Below are positions 13,501 to 25,500 of a stretch of DNA of 64,000 nucleotides, one piece after another. The position numbers and the translations under genes are program-made. How positions within the stretch are numbered: position 1 is the first letter of the stretch; every line of letters starts with the position of its first letter. Under the pieces are notes generated by a model, which saw only the letters and a list, made by a program, of their open reading frames with translations, ran no database searches and was not told the DNA's origin. Source of the stretch: Lagopus muta (lineage: Eukaryota > Chordata > Aves > Galliformes > Phasianidae); assembly GCF_023343835.1 (NCBI RefSeq), contig NC_064443.1:3038001-3102000 (forward strand), read 5' to 3'.

Positions 13501-16500
13501 AACCAAACCAACACTGCAGAGCTGAAGCTGGAGCTTTTCATGGATGCAATGCAGCACATCTGCCGAATCAGCCGGATCCTGCGGCAGGCCCCAGGGAATG
13601 CCCTTCTCCTGGGTGTTGGGGGGAGTGGGAGGCAGTCTCTCACCAGGCTGGCATCTCACATGTAAGTGATGTGCTTGTGTGCACATAAAGTGGAGCAACT
13701 CCATGGGGGCTGCCTCCAGAGATTCTCTTTTCCTGCCCTTCCTGCTACTGCTTTGCACATTTTTGTGGATGCTGACTCTTCAGGTTTAACACTCAAGAGC
13801 TAGAACTCGAGCTAGTGCGTACATCTGCACTGGGAAAGTTGGGCTCTTGCTTGCTAGTAGTTAGGTTGCTGCCGTGTGCATGCAGTGAATGAACAAATGT
13901 AATCCAGCCCACATCAGCAAAATGGCCTATGCAGCACTCAGCATGGCTGTGGTGGAGATGAGGGCTCCTTCCTGGGAAAAGGGCAGCAGGAAGATGGAGA
14001 GGAGAATCACCAGTGACAAAGTAACCAAGTGACACTGACAGCCTGCCCTGTGGCATCTGTGAGTCTTGGGAGCCAAAGGGCCTCAGGGGCGAAATGAGAA
14101 GAGGAATTAAAACGGGCTGGAGAAGCAAGTTTTTTCAGTCCTGAATACAGGATGTGATCCTCAAAAACACAGCTGTGATTCCTTGGCAAAACCAGGTGCA
14201 AATTGCAGCATCACACACAAAAAACCCTTGGTGAATTGCTTCCTTTTGTACTCCAAGGCACTGCGTAAGGGGTTGCACTTGGGTACTTACAGTGTGACAC
14301 TGGTAGCTAACGGAGTTATATTTCCTAGCTGGCTCAGGTATTGCTGTGAGTGAAGCATATTCTTGGGTTGATGGCTAAACGTGTCCAAGGACAGAGCGGT
14401 GCTCAGGACTCTGCAGGAGAACAACCTGCTTCTCCCCCATGTCCAAAACGCATCCTCAGGACTGGTAAAAGAAGGCAGGATGTAATTTCAAAGGCTTCTC
14501 TTTCCCTTAGGGCAGAATATGAGTGTTTCCAGATCGAATTGTCCAAGAATTACGGTGTGACCGAATGGCGAGACGACGTGAGGAAGATCATGATGAAGGC
14601 AGGCCTTGAAAGCATACCCAAGACATTCCTGTTCGTGGACACACAGGTATGGCAGCGTTGACTTCTCGTAAGGAGTCAGGATCACATCTTTAAGCTGAAG
14701 AATTTTCCCCGAGGAGCTTGGTACAAGATAACATTGCCTTGTAAAGGGTAGCTGTAGACTAACTCCTGGAATTCGTGGTTGTATTTCCCATGGGTTTTTA
14801 TGCTGCCATCGTTATCATAGGAACCAGGTTGCTTCAAGCGGTGCCCTAAGCAGAGAGATGAGCATCTGTCAAACGCGGCTTGTTCACTCATCCTTTTCCC
14901 TTCAGTGAGAAGCATCTGTGGGAGAAGGGCGGGGGCATGGGAGGCTGCATTTAGACAAGTAGATGGATGCTGTGTGTTTCTGATGTAGCAAGGGCGGAGA
15001 GGTGAGTGCAGCTCTGCAGGGAGATCATCCCACAGACTGTGACACCTCCTTACGATTAGTCTGCCTCTCATATCAGTGAGCTTTATCCTAGCAGCGAAAT
15101 GTTCAGCTGTGATGGAGAAACAAGCACCCTGGGGCTGGGGGCTGGTCAAGGAGTCACTGCAAGGCATGGAGCAAAACCCCAAGCATAATGTGTCTGCAAG
15201 GAGATAGTGAACGAGCAACACTTGTTCCCAGACATCTCCACCTCTGAAGTGGCTGAACTTGGCTGTTCAATTGCAAATGCTGGCCCTGAGACATGAATAT
15301 CCCCTACTGGAGCTCAGCAATCATAGAAACAATTTCTTAGAGCAGAGGCTGTGGGCTGTATTTATCCAGAATTTTATTATATGGCATACAGAAACCTGGC
15401 TCTCTTACAACTTTTTTCTCTCCACCTCATCTACTTAGATTAAAAATGAGTCCTTCCTTGAAGATATCAACAACCTGCTCAACTCTGGCGATGTTCCCAA
15501 CATTTACAGCCCTGATGATCAAGAGCAGATCATGACAGCCATGAAGCCTGTTGTGAGAGAGCTGGGGCTGCAGCCCACCAAGGCCAACCTGATGGCTGCA
15601 TACACAGGACGGGTTCGCAGCAATATCCACATGGTGCTGTGCATGAGGTATGGCTCGAGAGCAGGACACTACTATCAGTGTTAATTATTCCTTCCCTGTG
15701 CTTTGCCTTCACAGGATTTTTGTTTCTCAACTCTGGAACAGAAGTAGGGTTTGCATATTACCTTCCCCAAGGAGGAGATGGTTTTTTTCCTTTTTATAAT
15801 TTGCTGGTTTTAAGATGAAGTTTGGGAAGTTTAAGAACACAGAATCACAGAAAGGCCTGGGTTGAAAAGGCCAACAATGATCATTGAGTTTCAGCCCCCT
15901 GCTGTGTGCAGGTCGCCAACCAGCAGCCCAGGCTGCCCAGAGCCACATCCAGCCTGGTCTTCAATGCCCGCAGGGATGGGGCATCCACAGCCTCCTTGGC
16001 AACCTGTTCCAGTGCCTCACCACCCTGTGTGTGAAAAACTTCCTCCTGATATCTGACCTAAACCTCCCCTGTCTCAGTTCAAAACCATTGCCCCTTGTAC
16101 CATCAACCTGTGATACAGATTAAATTCAAGCTTGAGGAGGGGCTGCATGAATGTGCAGGGCAGTCTCAGCACAAATACCCACAGGAGAATCATTGCCATC
16201 AGTTTGGTCTGGTGACACAGTCTCTACAACCCATCTCTTGCTATGGACTTCAGATCACACTGTTTCCTTACCTCCTCAGTGCCCTTCCTGCAGAGGGAGC
16301 AGAAAACATCACCACCCTCTTGATCCTCCCAGAATATCCCTAGATGTGACGTGTGATCAGCACCTTACGACATGTGAAACATGCCTAAATTTTCATTCCC
16401 TTCCTCCTCCTTTCTTCTTCTTTTGGCACGCTCCTTTCCCTATTGCACTGCAGGATTTAAGGATTGCTCTAGGCAAGTGGGAAAGCTGCTTTATCCCTGT

Positions 16501-19500
16501 ATCTGTAATCAGTTGTAACATCTCTCTTCTGCATGCCTTCCCATCCAGCCCTATTGGAGAAGTGTTCCGTGCACGCTTGAGACAGTTTCCCTCTCTTGTG
16601 AACTGCTGTACCATTGACTGGTTTAACGAGTGGCCTGCTGAAGCCCTGCAATGTGTTGCCTTTTCCTTCCTGCACGAGAACCCGCATCTTGGTGCCAGCA
16701 CCGATACTGTGGATGGGATGGTAGGTGCCACACAAAGCACAGCTCCTATACGTGCTCCATCTCCAGCTGCACAGAGGCAACAGATGCAGGATACCTGCAG
16801 AAAGGTCCCATCCTGGAGCAGTAATGTTTCATAATCAGTTCATTAAAATCCAGACCCAATTAGATTTCATATACCTTGAAATGCCAAGTTCGTTTCTTAC
16901 CCTCTGTGGCACTGAAGCCCACATGCACATACAAGCTCTGCTGTGAGTGTACACTAAGGCACTTCTAAGCCCACCCCCTGTGCTCTCTACACACACTCTA
17001 TAGACTTGCCTAACACTGAATAAAGTTGTTTTTTTTTCCTTTCTTATAGGTTCAAATGTGTGTAGAAATCCATCAGAGTGTGGCAAGGAAGTGCCAGGTG
17101 TACCTGGCTGAGCTGGCCAGACACAATTATGTCACTCCTAAGAGCTACCTCGATTTCCTCAGCATCTTTTGTTCCCTGATTGGAAAAAAGAAACAGGAGC
17201 TGAAGACAGCCAAAAACAGAATGGCAGGAGGCCTGGGCAAGGTCTGTCCCCCACAACCCATGCTCTGAGCATTGTTGTTATAGCTGGAGAGATGTGGTGA
17301 GGTGCCCCACACAGAGCTGGTTAACAGGACAAAACTCATGCTGCAGCAGATGAGAACGATGCGTTCTGCTGGGCTCAGTCTTCCCATAGATCTGAGTCTG
17401 CAACAGTGCTAAAAGCAATAATGGCCCCCATACTTTGGGTACCATAGAGTTCTCTGTTAGCCCATCTCTCAGGATCTTCCTTATTAATCTTTTAATTGAA
17501 AGCCTTATAACAACAGCATGCTTCTGCTTACTGGCTGCCAGGAGCTTGTGTACTGAAAGTGCCTGCAGGCTGCAGCTTGGGAACAACAGCCTCAAGCTAA
17601 TGTTTCCCATGCTAGACATGTTCAGAGCACAGCTAGTACTTCTTTATAGACAATAATGCATGCCTGAGCCTGGGTTTGGATTATAAGACACACAAATAGC
17701 CCAGATCGCAGATGTGAGTGAGGAGGTCCCTAATCCAAGCACTATGAACCAGCAGTTGGTTAGGATGGACTGGAGCAGGCAGCAGCAGCTGACCCCCCAG
17801 GAAGGCTGTCTCTGGGACTTCATCCACGTGCCAGCCACTCGCTGACCTCCTGCCTGTGACACAGGCACTGTTATGCAGTCCTGTCTAAGCACACCACAGC
17901 ATTAGAATTGGATTGTGGAGCACGGCAAGAACTGCATCATACAGCATGACACCAGGCAAGAAACACCCACCAGGGCAACGCATACCTTCCCTGGGGCTCT
18001 CACTCTATTCTGCTCCCACAGCTCCTGCAAACAGCAGAGGATGTAGCGAGGATGCAGGAAGAGCTGGAGTCTGCCCGCCCTCTCCTGGCCCAGGCAGCCA
18101 AGGACACACTGGCAACCATGGAGCAGCTGCAGGTACTGCTGCTAGACAGCCCCACAGTTTCCATATTTCCATCTGACTGCTCGTACTGAATGTAGAGTGG
18201 GGGGAGGCCTTGCAGAACTTGCAAGGAATCGTGCTTTATCTGCAAGTACAAGAGCTCCAGATTAGTTTAGTACAGTAGATATTTACACAGAGCAGCACAG
18301 CCAGGGAGAAGTCTGCTGGGCACCCTCCCACCCTCCTAGCTGCTAATGGCTCATCCATTCCTCCGTGAAGCCACAGCCCAGAGAAGCAAGAAATCAAGCT
18401 AGCAGCTCCCTTTCCTCGCTGGATAAGATCCTTGCACACACAGGCTATTACTAACTCAGTCCTTGGGTAGCCTGTGGCAGCTTAAAGGCCAGACAGCTGC
18501 TGCTAAAAGGGCTCCTTCCCACACCTCCCACCATACATCTGGACACTGATCCAGCCTGCCCTGCCAGCCTGAGGCTCAGGGGTTATCACACACTCAGGTT
18601 GCTGAGGAAAAGGGATCTCTTTCCTCCTCCTGAAGTTCCACCCTGCCCATCTCTCACTGTGGTGTGGCTACACTGAGGCACAAGCACTACACAGCCCTGC
18701 CTGCAGAGCGGTCTACACACACACTCCTCTCACACACCTTCATAGAGGTGGCCTGATCCACTCACAGAACAAGATTTGGCTACATTCTACATGCCCTTTG
18801 TACCTCCTGGTAGTGCTTGAATCCTTAAGGACTGACAGAAGAATAGCTGTAGAAACAAATCTCTGCACATCTTATTCCTATATCTCCCTGTATGTTTGCT
18901 GTCGCATCCACTCCCTGAGCTAACTGGAGAAATGGGTAGAACAGCTAGTTCCTACTGGGCTAACACTGTTCCAGGGCAGCCAGAGCTGGAGCTCGTGGAT
19001 CGTCTCTACAATCTCCTGCTGTTATGACAGAGCAGCATGTGTATGCTGGAAGAAAAACTACAGTTATTATGACTGCTGTGATCCTTACCTAGCAATGCAG
19101 AGCACCAAATAGATGCTCTGGGTCCAGCTGTGCTTCTGAGACTGTCTCTGCTACTGCAGGTGGACACAGCTGTTGCTGAAGAGACAAGAACTGCTGTTCA
19201 GGCTGAGGAAACGAAGGCCAATGCAAAAGCCCAGAGAGCCCAAGCCATTGCAGATGATGCTCAGAAGGACCTGGCTGAAGCTCTTCCTGCCCTAGATGCT
19301 GCTCTGGCCAGCCTGAGAAACCTGAAAAAAAGTGATGTTACAGAGGTAAGCTTAAGGGGGATGGTGGCACAGGTGGGCCTGGTGGTAGAATGTGTTTCTG
19401 AGGGGCAGGAAGGACAGCAAGGCTTTGAACTTAGTCTGCTATAGCTGAGCTGAACAGCACTTTGCTGCAATTCCTCTTGTATGAGCTTGCACAGTCCACA

Positions 19501-22500
19501 GCCTCTTCCCCCACCTCTGTCCCTTGGGCACATATGGTGGGCTAATTGCCTGCACATCCTCCACCAGCCACTTCTTCACTTCTCTGTCCTACAGAGAGTC
19601 ATGCTGTAGTCAGCTATAGTGCTGTCCTGGTCCATGGGAGCAAGCAATGTCATGATGCCGCTCTGAGTCAGCTGCATAGCATGGATATAGATCTGGTGGC
19701 CCACCTAGCCAGCAAGCTCTTTGGAAAGGGGATCTAATACCAGGCAGAGGAAAAGAGGCAAGGGTCAGTGGGCTAACTTCAAGGAAACTGGCTTTAAGTA
19801 GAATGGTCAGAGATAAAAAGGTAGCCCGAGTCCACAGTAGGAAACATCACAGCCCATACCCATAACCTCAGCAAGCAGCAGCTATAGATAGATAGGGTCC
19901 TCAGCAAAGGACTGTGGTAGTAGATACAGGGTAGGAGCTTTTACTGCACAGGGCAGGACAGTTATGGTGAAGAGAGACAGACTCATTCTTCTGCAATTGT
20001 GAAAACAGGCCTTTTTATTTCCCCCAAAACACACACAACTCCTTTCCCCAAGAAGGTGGAGAAGGATGCAGGCAGCACCCATCCCATTGTAGGGCTGTCA
20101 CAGCAAGAAGTCTCCTCACTATGCAAGGTTTCTAAATGCCAATTCAAAGTGCTTCAGATTCTTAAACATCATCTTACCCTCCCAGGGGCTTTCAGAAACT
20201 CTCCACTTAAGGAATGAGCTCCATGCTGATTTTAAGCTTAACTACTGACCATGACCATACCCTGCCACTGGAGCCAGGGCTACCAGGGACCTCTCCCAGT
20301 CCAAAACAAATGTCTCATCCCAACTAGATGAGAATACCACTTTGCACAACAAGGAGAAGGCATCATTTTGATCTACTCCTTTGCATAGGGCAGCTCCATC
20401 AGTAGTCACTCGGAGGAAGATGAAGCCTGCTTCTCCTGCTCTTCCACCATCTCTCTCAGCCGATCCTCATTGCAGAAGAAATGAAGGTAGAGTTTGCGCT
20501 CTGCCTGCAGGTTGGGGTCCTGCAGAGAGCTGCGTTTAACCTTCAGGTCACTCAGGAGTTCTGTCAGATTTTGGTGCAGAACATCCTGCACGGTGATCAG
20601 CTGCTGCATCAGTTCAGCAGTCTCCTTGAAGGGCAGAAACCAAATGCATTAAAACACACGCAGTACATAAACAGATCAGTCCACCTACTGTGCAACCCTA
20701 ATGGAGCGGGGGAATGGATGGACAGAGCTCCTTGCTTACTGGAGAGCAAAGCTGCAGTTGTTTGGAGTCATTGTACAGCTGCCAGTAGAGTTCCTCTATG
20801 GTGGACTCCAGGTTGGATTGTTGGGGTATAGCAGCTGCCAGTTGTGTTTCCAGCTCCCTCTGTTCCTGCACCAGCTGGGAGCTACGGGCTGCTATGGCCT
20901 TGTAGCTGTAGGATTGCTGCTCACCCTGATCTTGCCCCATCAGCACACCCCAAAGCCTGCAAGAGAAAAGGCAACCAGAGATGTGAGCATCTGACAGCTC
21001 AAAGAAAGAACAGGGCTCAGGGGACAATGTGTGCTATGGGAGTAGGATGCCAGTGGCTGTGGTGTGACAGTGAGAGGACAGCTGAAGATGTGCCTCTATG
21101 CTTCACCTAGGAAAACTTTTGTTTGAATGGAGATGCTCTTTTCCAAGGCCATTCCTCACTGCATCACCCCCAAAACAGCCAGGAAGAAAATGATAGCATC
21201 TCCCAGAGAATTTCACTCCACCATGGAGTCAGGGTGGCCCAGCACTGGTAGAAGAACACTGTCTGGTAGCTTTCATCTACCAGAAGCTTTCCCTGTTCCC
21301 GTGCCTTGTTCACTCTCATGCACACACAGACCTAGAACCTTACCGCATGGCAATGGAGTCTTCAGGCTTCTTCTGTGTGCATGCAGAACCCTTCATGGAG
21401 GACCTGGCCTCTTTGCAGCAGTCATGATATGCTTGCAGCTTGGCCTGGGTGTTCTTCAGGGTAGTTTCTATCTCTCCCAGCCAAGCAGCCTTCTGGTCCA
21501 GCTCCTTTTTCTCCCGTTTCAGCTGGAGCTCCAACAGATCCAGGCGGCTTTGCTGGCTCACCACCCATGCAGCTGCCTCCTCCTGCCTCCGGCCAATATC
21601 CTGCAGACGAGCGTTATCCAGACGGAGCTTTTCCTGCAGGATGGGCAGGAGAAAGAGGCTTGCTGCTGCCTTCACCTGGGGCAGCAGCTGGTTGGTCTGA
21701 ATCTGAGCAATGTCACAGCGCAGGGTGTGAAGCTGCTTCTTGAACGTGGCAGCGTGACTTCGGAGCTCGGCTTCTACTACATCCTGTAGGAGGGAAGATC
21801 AAGGAGACCACCGTCAGGCACACTGCTGGCACTGCCCAGCTTGGCCACGGCCTCTAGGCACGTTTGTTGTGCCCCAGCACAGGCACACCGTGCTACACAG
21901 GATGGGATTGGAAAGGAGCACTAATCCTACCTTGTTCTCCTTGAGAGCTTCCAGAGTCTTCTGGGCCCAGTTTAATGCAGCACAGTTGCCTTCCACCTTG
22001 GCCGACATAGCTATAACCTCCATCTGAGCACAGATATATGCTGTCTCCAACTGGACGAGCTCCATCCAGAAGTTGTCTTGCTTGCCCAGTGTTTCATCTC
22101 CATTAGTCCTAAGGCTTTTCAGCCCCTTTTGTTTGATGTCCATTCTCTCTGTAGGATCCGGGCTGTCACCTTTCTCCTCCACATCTCCCACACTCAGCTC
22201 CTCACTCCTCCCATCCGCTGGAGGTTCTGCCCTTGAGCCTTGAATCTTTATTCCCTGGCTTTCAGCTGCCACTCCTTGGCCCATCTCTGCACGCTCTGGA
22301 CGAGGGGCTGCTCTTCTTCCTCCCCCTGTTTCTGAGGCTGAGTCCACCTGTATCGCAGCCTCCAGCCTTTTCTGCACTCTGCTTTTTGGAGTCTGAGCAC
22401 TCCCAGGCAGGACCTGCTCCATTAAACGTTCAAATGCATCGGTGAACTGTTGTTCAAGCTCTATGTAACCTCTGAGGTCCATCTCATGCAGCAGTGCTGG

Positions 22501-25500
22501 CGGCTGGCCTTTCCTTGCTTTCTCATACTCCTCTACCTGCTGCTTTGCAAGCTCAGTGAGCTGCTTCAGGACAGTGGTGGTTCGAAAGATCTCCACTCTC
22601 AGCTCCACATGAGCCTTCCTCAACACCTCCTTTGTCGCCTTCTCCTCCTCCTCCAAATACCTCAGCTCCTGCTGCAGGCTGGCTGCGCAAACCTGCAGCG
22701 TGCTGAGCCGCCAGAGCTGCTGGGCACAGCAGCCCTTCAGCTCCTGGATCTCCTGCTCCAAGGCCTCCAGAGAACTTCCCTCAGCCTCTGGTATCACACG
22801 TTTGAGCTGCGGGGTGTTCTGGCACTTCTGCAACACCTGCTCAAGGGCATCACCTTCCAGGATAGGCTTGCCTGCAGCCACCAGAGCATCGTAGGCCTGC
22901 ACCTCAGCTGGGCTCAGCACATTCTCTTCTCCCACTGTTTTGCAGAACCACGTGATGAACTGCTCCGTCTCGGGGCAGTCAAAGAGCCAGTCAAAGTCCT
23001 TTTCACAGAGGGTATCTGCCTGTGGGTAGAACAGCCGCAGCGTCTTCACAAACTCTGCCCCCCTGCTGACTTTGTCTTGGAGGAAGGTCTGGGAACGTCT
23101 CCGGCTGGACATGGCAAGGATGGCCAACACTAGAAGGGACAAAGCAGGAGTTATTCCTAAGAGCCCTGACACCCACAGCCATCCCAGGGGTGCCCCAGTA
23201 GCTCTCCTAGCAGTCTGCTTGAGGAAAGACTCCAGCAGTCTCTCCACAACTGATGCAGACTCACTCCTGTACTGCAGGCCCTGCAGCATTCTCAGAGTGG
23301 GGTACAAGACAAACGAGAGCCCACAGAACAAGAGAGAAAGCCTGCCCATACCCCGTGTCTGTACTTCCCCCTTCCCCAGGGACACCCAGCTCTGGTTGTT
23401 TTGCCAAGACATCTGCAGCCTGGAGATATCCATCACAGAGCATTGGGGCAGAGCTTTTTCCAGCCTCCTCAGTTTTCTCTGTAGCTTTTCTGATAATCAG
23501 CTTTCTCTTCTGATACCTCTCCCTCCTCTCAGCATCCTTCCTCCACCCCAGCTGAGGTTGAAAGGCCCATCTCACCAAGGACCAAGCCAACCCATTGTCT
23601 CCATTTGGGTTTAAGGTACGAGCGATGCAGCGGCCTCCCCTCGGTGTGAAAATGGTGATCGAAGCAGTCTGCATCATGAAGGAAGTCAAACCCAAGAAAG
23701 TGTTAGGGGAGAAGCTGGGCACCAAGGTGGATGATTACTGGGAACCAGGCAGGGGCCTCCTCCAGGACCCAGGGAAATTCTTGGACAGCCTGTTTAAGTA
23801 TGATAAGGTAAGTGGCAACAGAGCCGAGCTGTGACTGGGGATTGTCGTTACCTTGCACATTCTTGCTCAGAGCAATGAGGCTTAAAGCTCCTTCCAGGCA
23901 ACACCTTTCAGTAGCACTGAGGATAAGGAATTGTTTGGCCTGGAAGCTCCTGTATCAGCTGGCTTCATTGCTTTGGACTGTGGGACCTCTGCTCTTTCTG
24001 CTTGAAAGAGCCGGATGGAAATCCTGACATATGGTATGGGAAGGGATTTACCCAAGCCCACTGCTGTGCTTTCCAGGCCTCACGATGGAGCAGTGTGATT
24101 CTCTTGCTCCAGTGCAATGCCTTCACTGCCCTTAGCAGTCCTGGGGCAGGCTGCAGCCTCTGGGAGAAGCCTCTTCTGACCCTCCTCCATCAGATCTCCA
24201 GCACCCTCATCTCCAGTCTCCTTTCTCTCCCACCACTGCTCACAGGACAACATTCCAGACGCCGTGATCAAGGCCATCCAGCCATACATTGACAGTAAGG
24301 AGTTCCAGCCAGCTGCCATCTCCAAGGTCTCCAAAGCTTGCACCTCCATCTGCCAGTGGGTGCGTGCCATGCACAAGTACCACTTTGCAGCCAAGGTTGT
24401 GGAGCCTAAGCGGGTAAGAGGCAGCATGATCAGGTTGCTCATGGTGTCAGGGGACACAGGACTGCAGTCCTTTCTGTGTGATGATGAGAGTCCCCAGCTC
24501 TGGTGTGCAGCTCAGGATTTAGACTCCAATCGAGCCCTGACAGAGCCACTAAACCCAGAAACCCATTACTTAATAAAGTGGGGAAAAAAAATCACACTGA
24601 GACAGCATTGATGCTGTGTCTTTAGGGCAAATCATAACTCGGTAGAAACTACTTCCAGAAGCACTCCCATATCTCATTTGTGCTTCAGCTTAATCCTCTC
24701 CAAGCCTAGTGTTTTCTGTATTATTATTCTGGGGTAAGCAGAGGAAACTTTCCTCCTGTTCAAGAGTGGGCCACATCCTGAGCAGTAAGCTCGTGCAGCC
24801 TCCTGGCTTTTTGAACCTGCACACAAACTACTTCCTCACTCCTGCTTTTCTTCCTGGGCTTGGAGAATGTCCCATGGAGTTCTGCAGGTCAACCTTTGTT
24901 GCACAGGGAAGGATCTCAGCTCCAGTTAGCACTTGTATGGAAAAAAATAGTCACAGTTCTTTCCCAAACTCGCTCCTGCTGGATGGTCTTGGCTTCTGGG
25001 GAGGAGCCTGACCACAAGCACAGCATTACCACTGTTTCCTTGCATATCTCCCCAGCAAGCCTGGCGAGAGGCAGAAGAGGACCTGCGTGCTACTCAGCAG
25101 GTCCTTGAGGAAGCTAAGCAACGCCTGAAGGATGTTGAAAGTGGTATTGCCATTCTGCAAGCCAAGTACAACAGCTGCACAGCCAAGAAGAAGGAACTGG
25201 AGATGAAGTGTGAGCAGTGTCAGCAGAGATTGGGCCGTGCTGCTACGGTAGGGAACAGCTCTGCCTGCTTACAAGAAAGCCTGACTTCAGGCCAAGGAGC
25301 ACAGTGGTGAAAATCTGTGCATGCCTCTTCCAGCAACATTATGTGCCTGCAGCTTATGGCAATGCTAGATTGGAGCTGCCTAGCCAGATCTCAGCAGCAC
25401 ATTAGGGCTGATGTAACTAATCTTCCCTGTGCCGCAGCTCCCTAAGCCAGTTATAGGGACAAATGAGAGCAACACAGCAGCTCTCACATGTGCATCTTAT

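Noticed and set aside
20481-23133. Plus-strand ORFs of 64-227 codons within DNAH1 intron 25
   Set aside because: They are antisense frames of the HAUS3-like coding exons. The Leu-rich composition is the reverse complement of Gln/Lys/Glu codons.
19346-23615. The nested gene as a processed retrocopy
   Set aside because: It has introns between four coding exons and its own poly(A) signal but no genomic poly(A) tail, so simple retroposition is unlikely.
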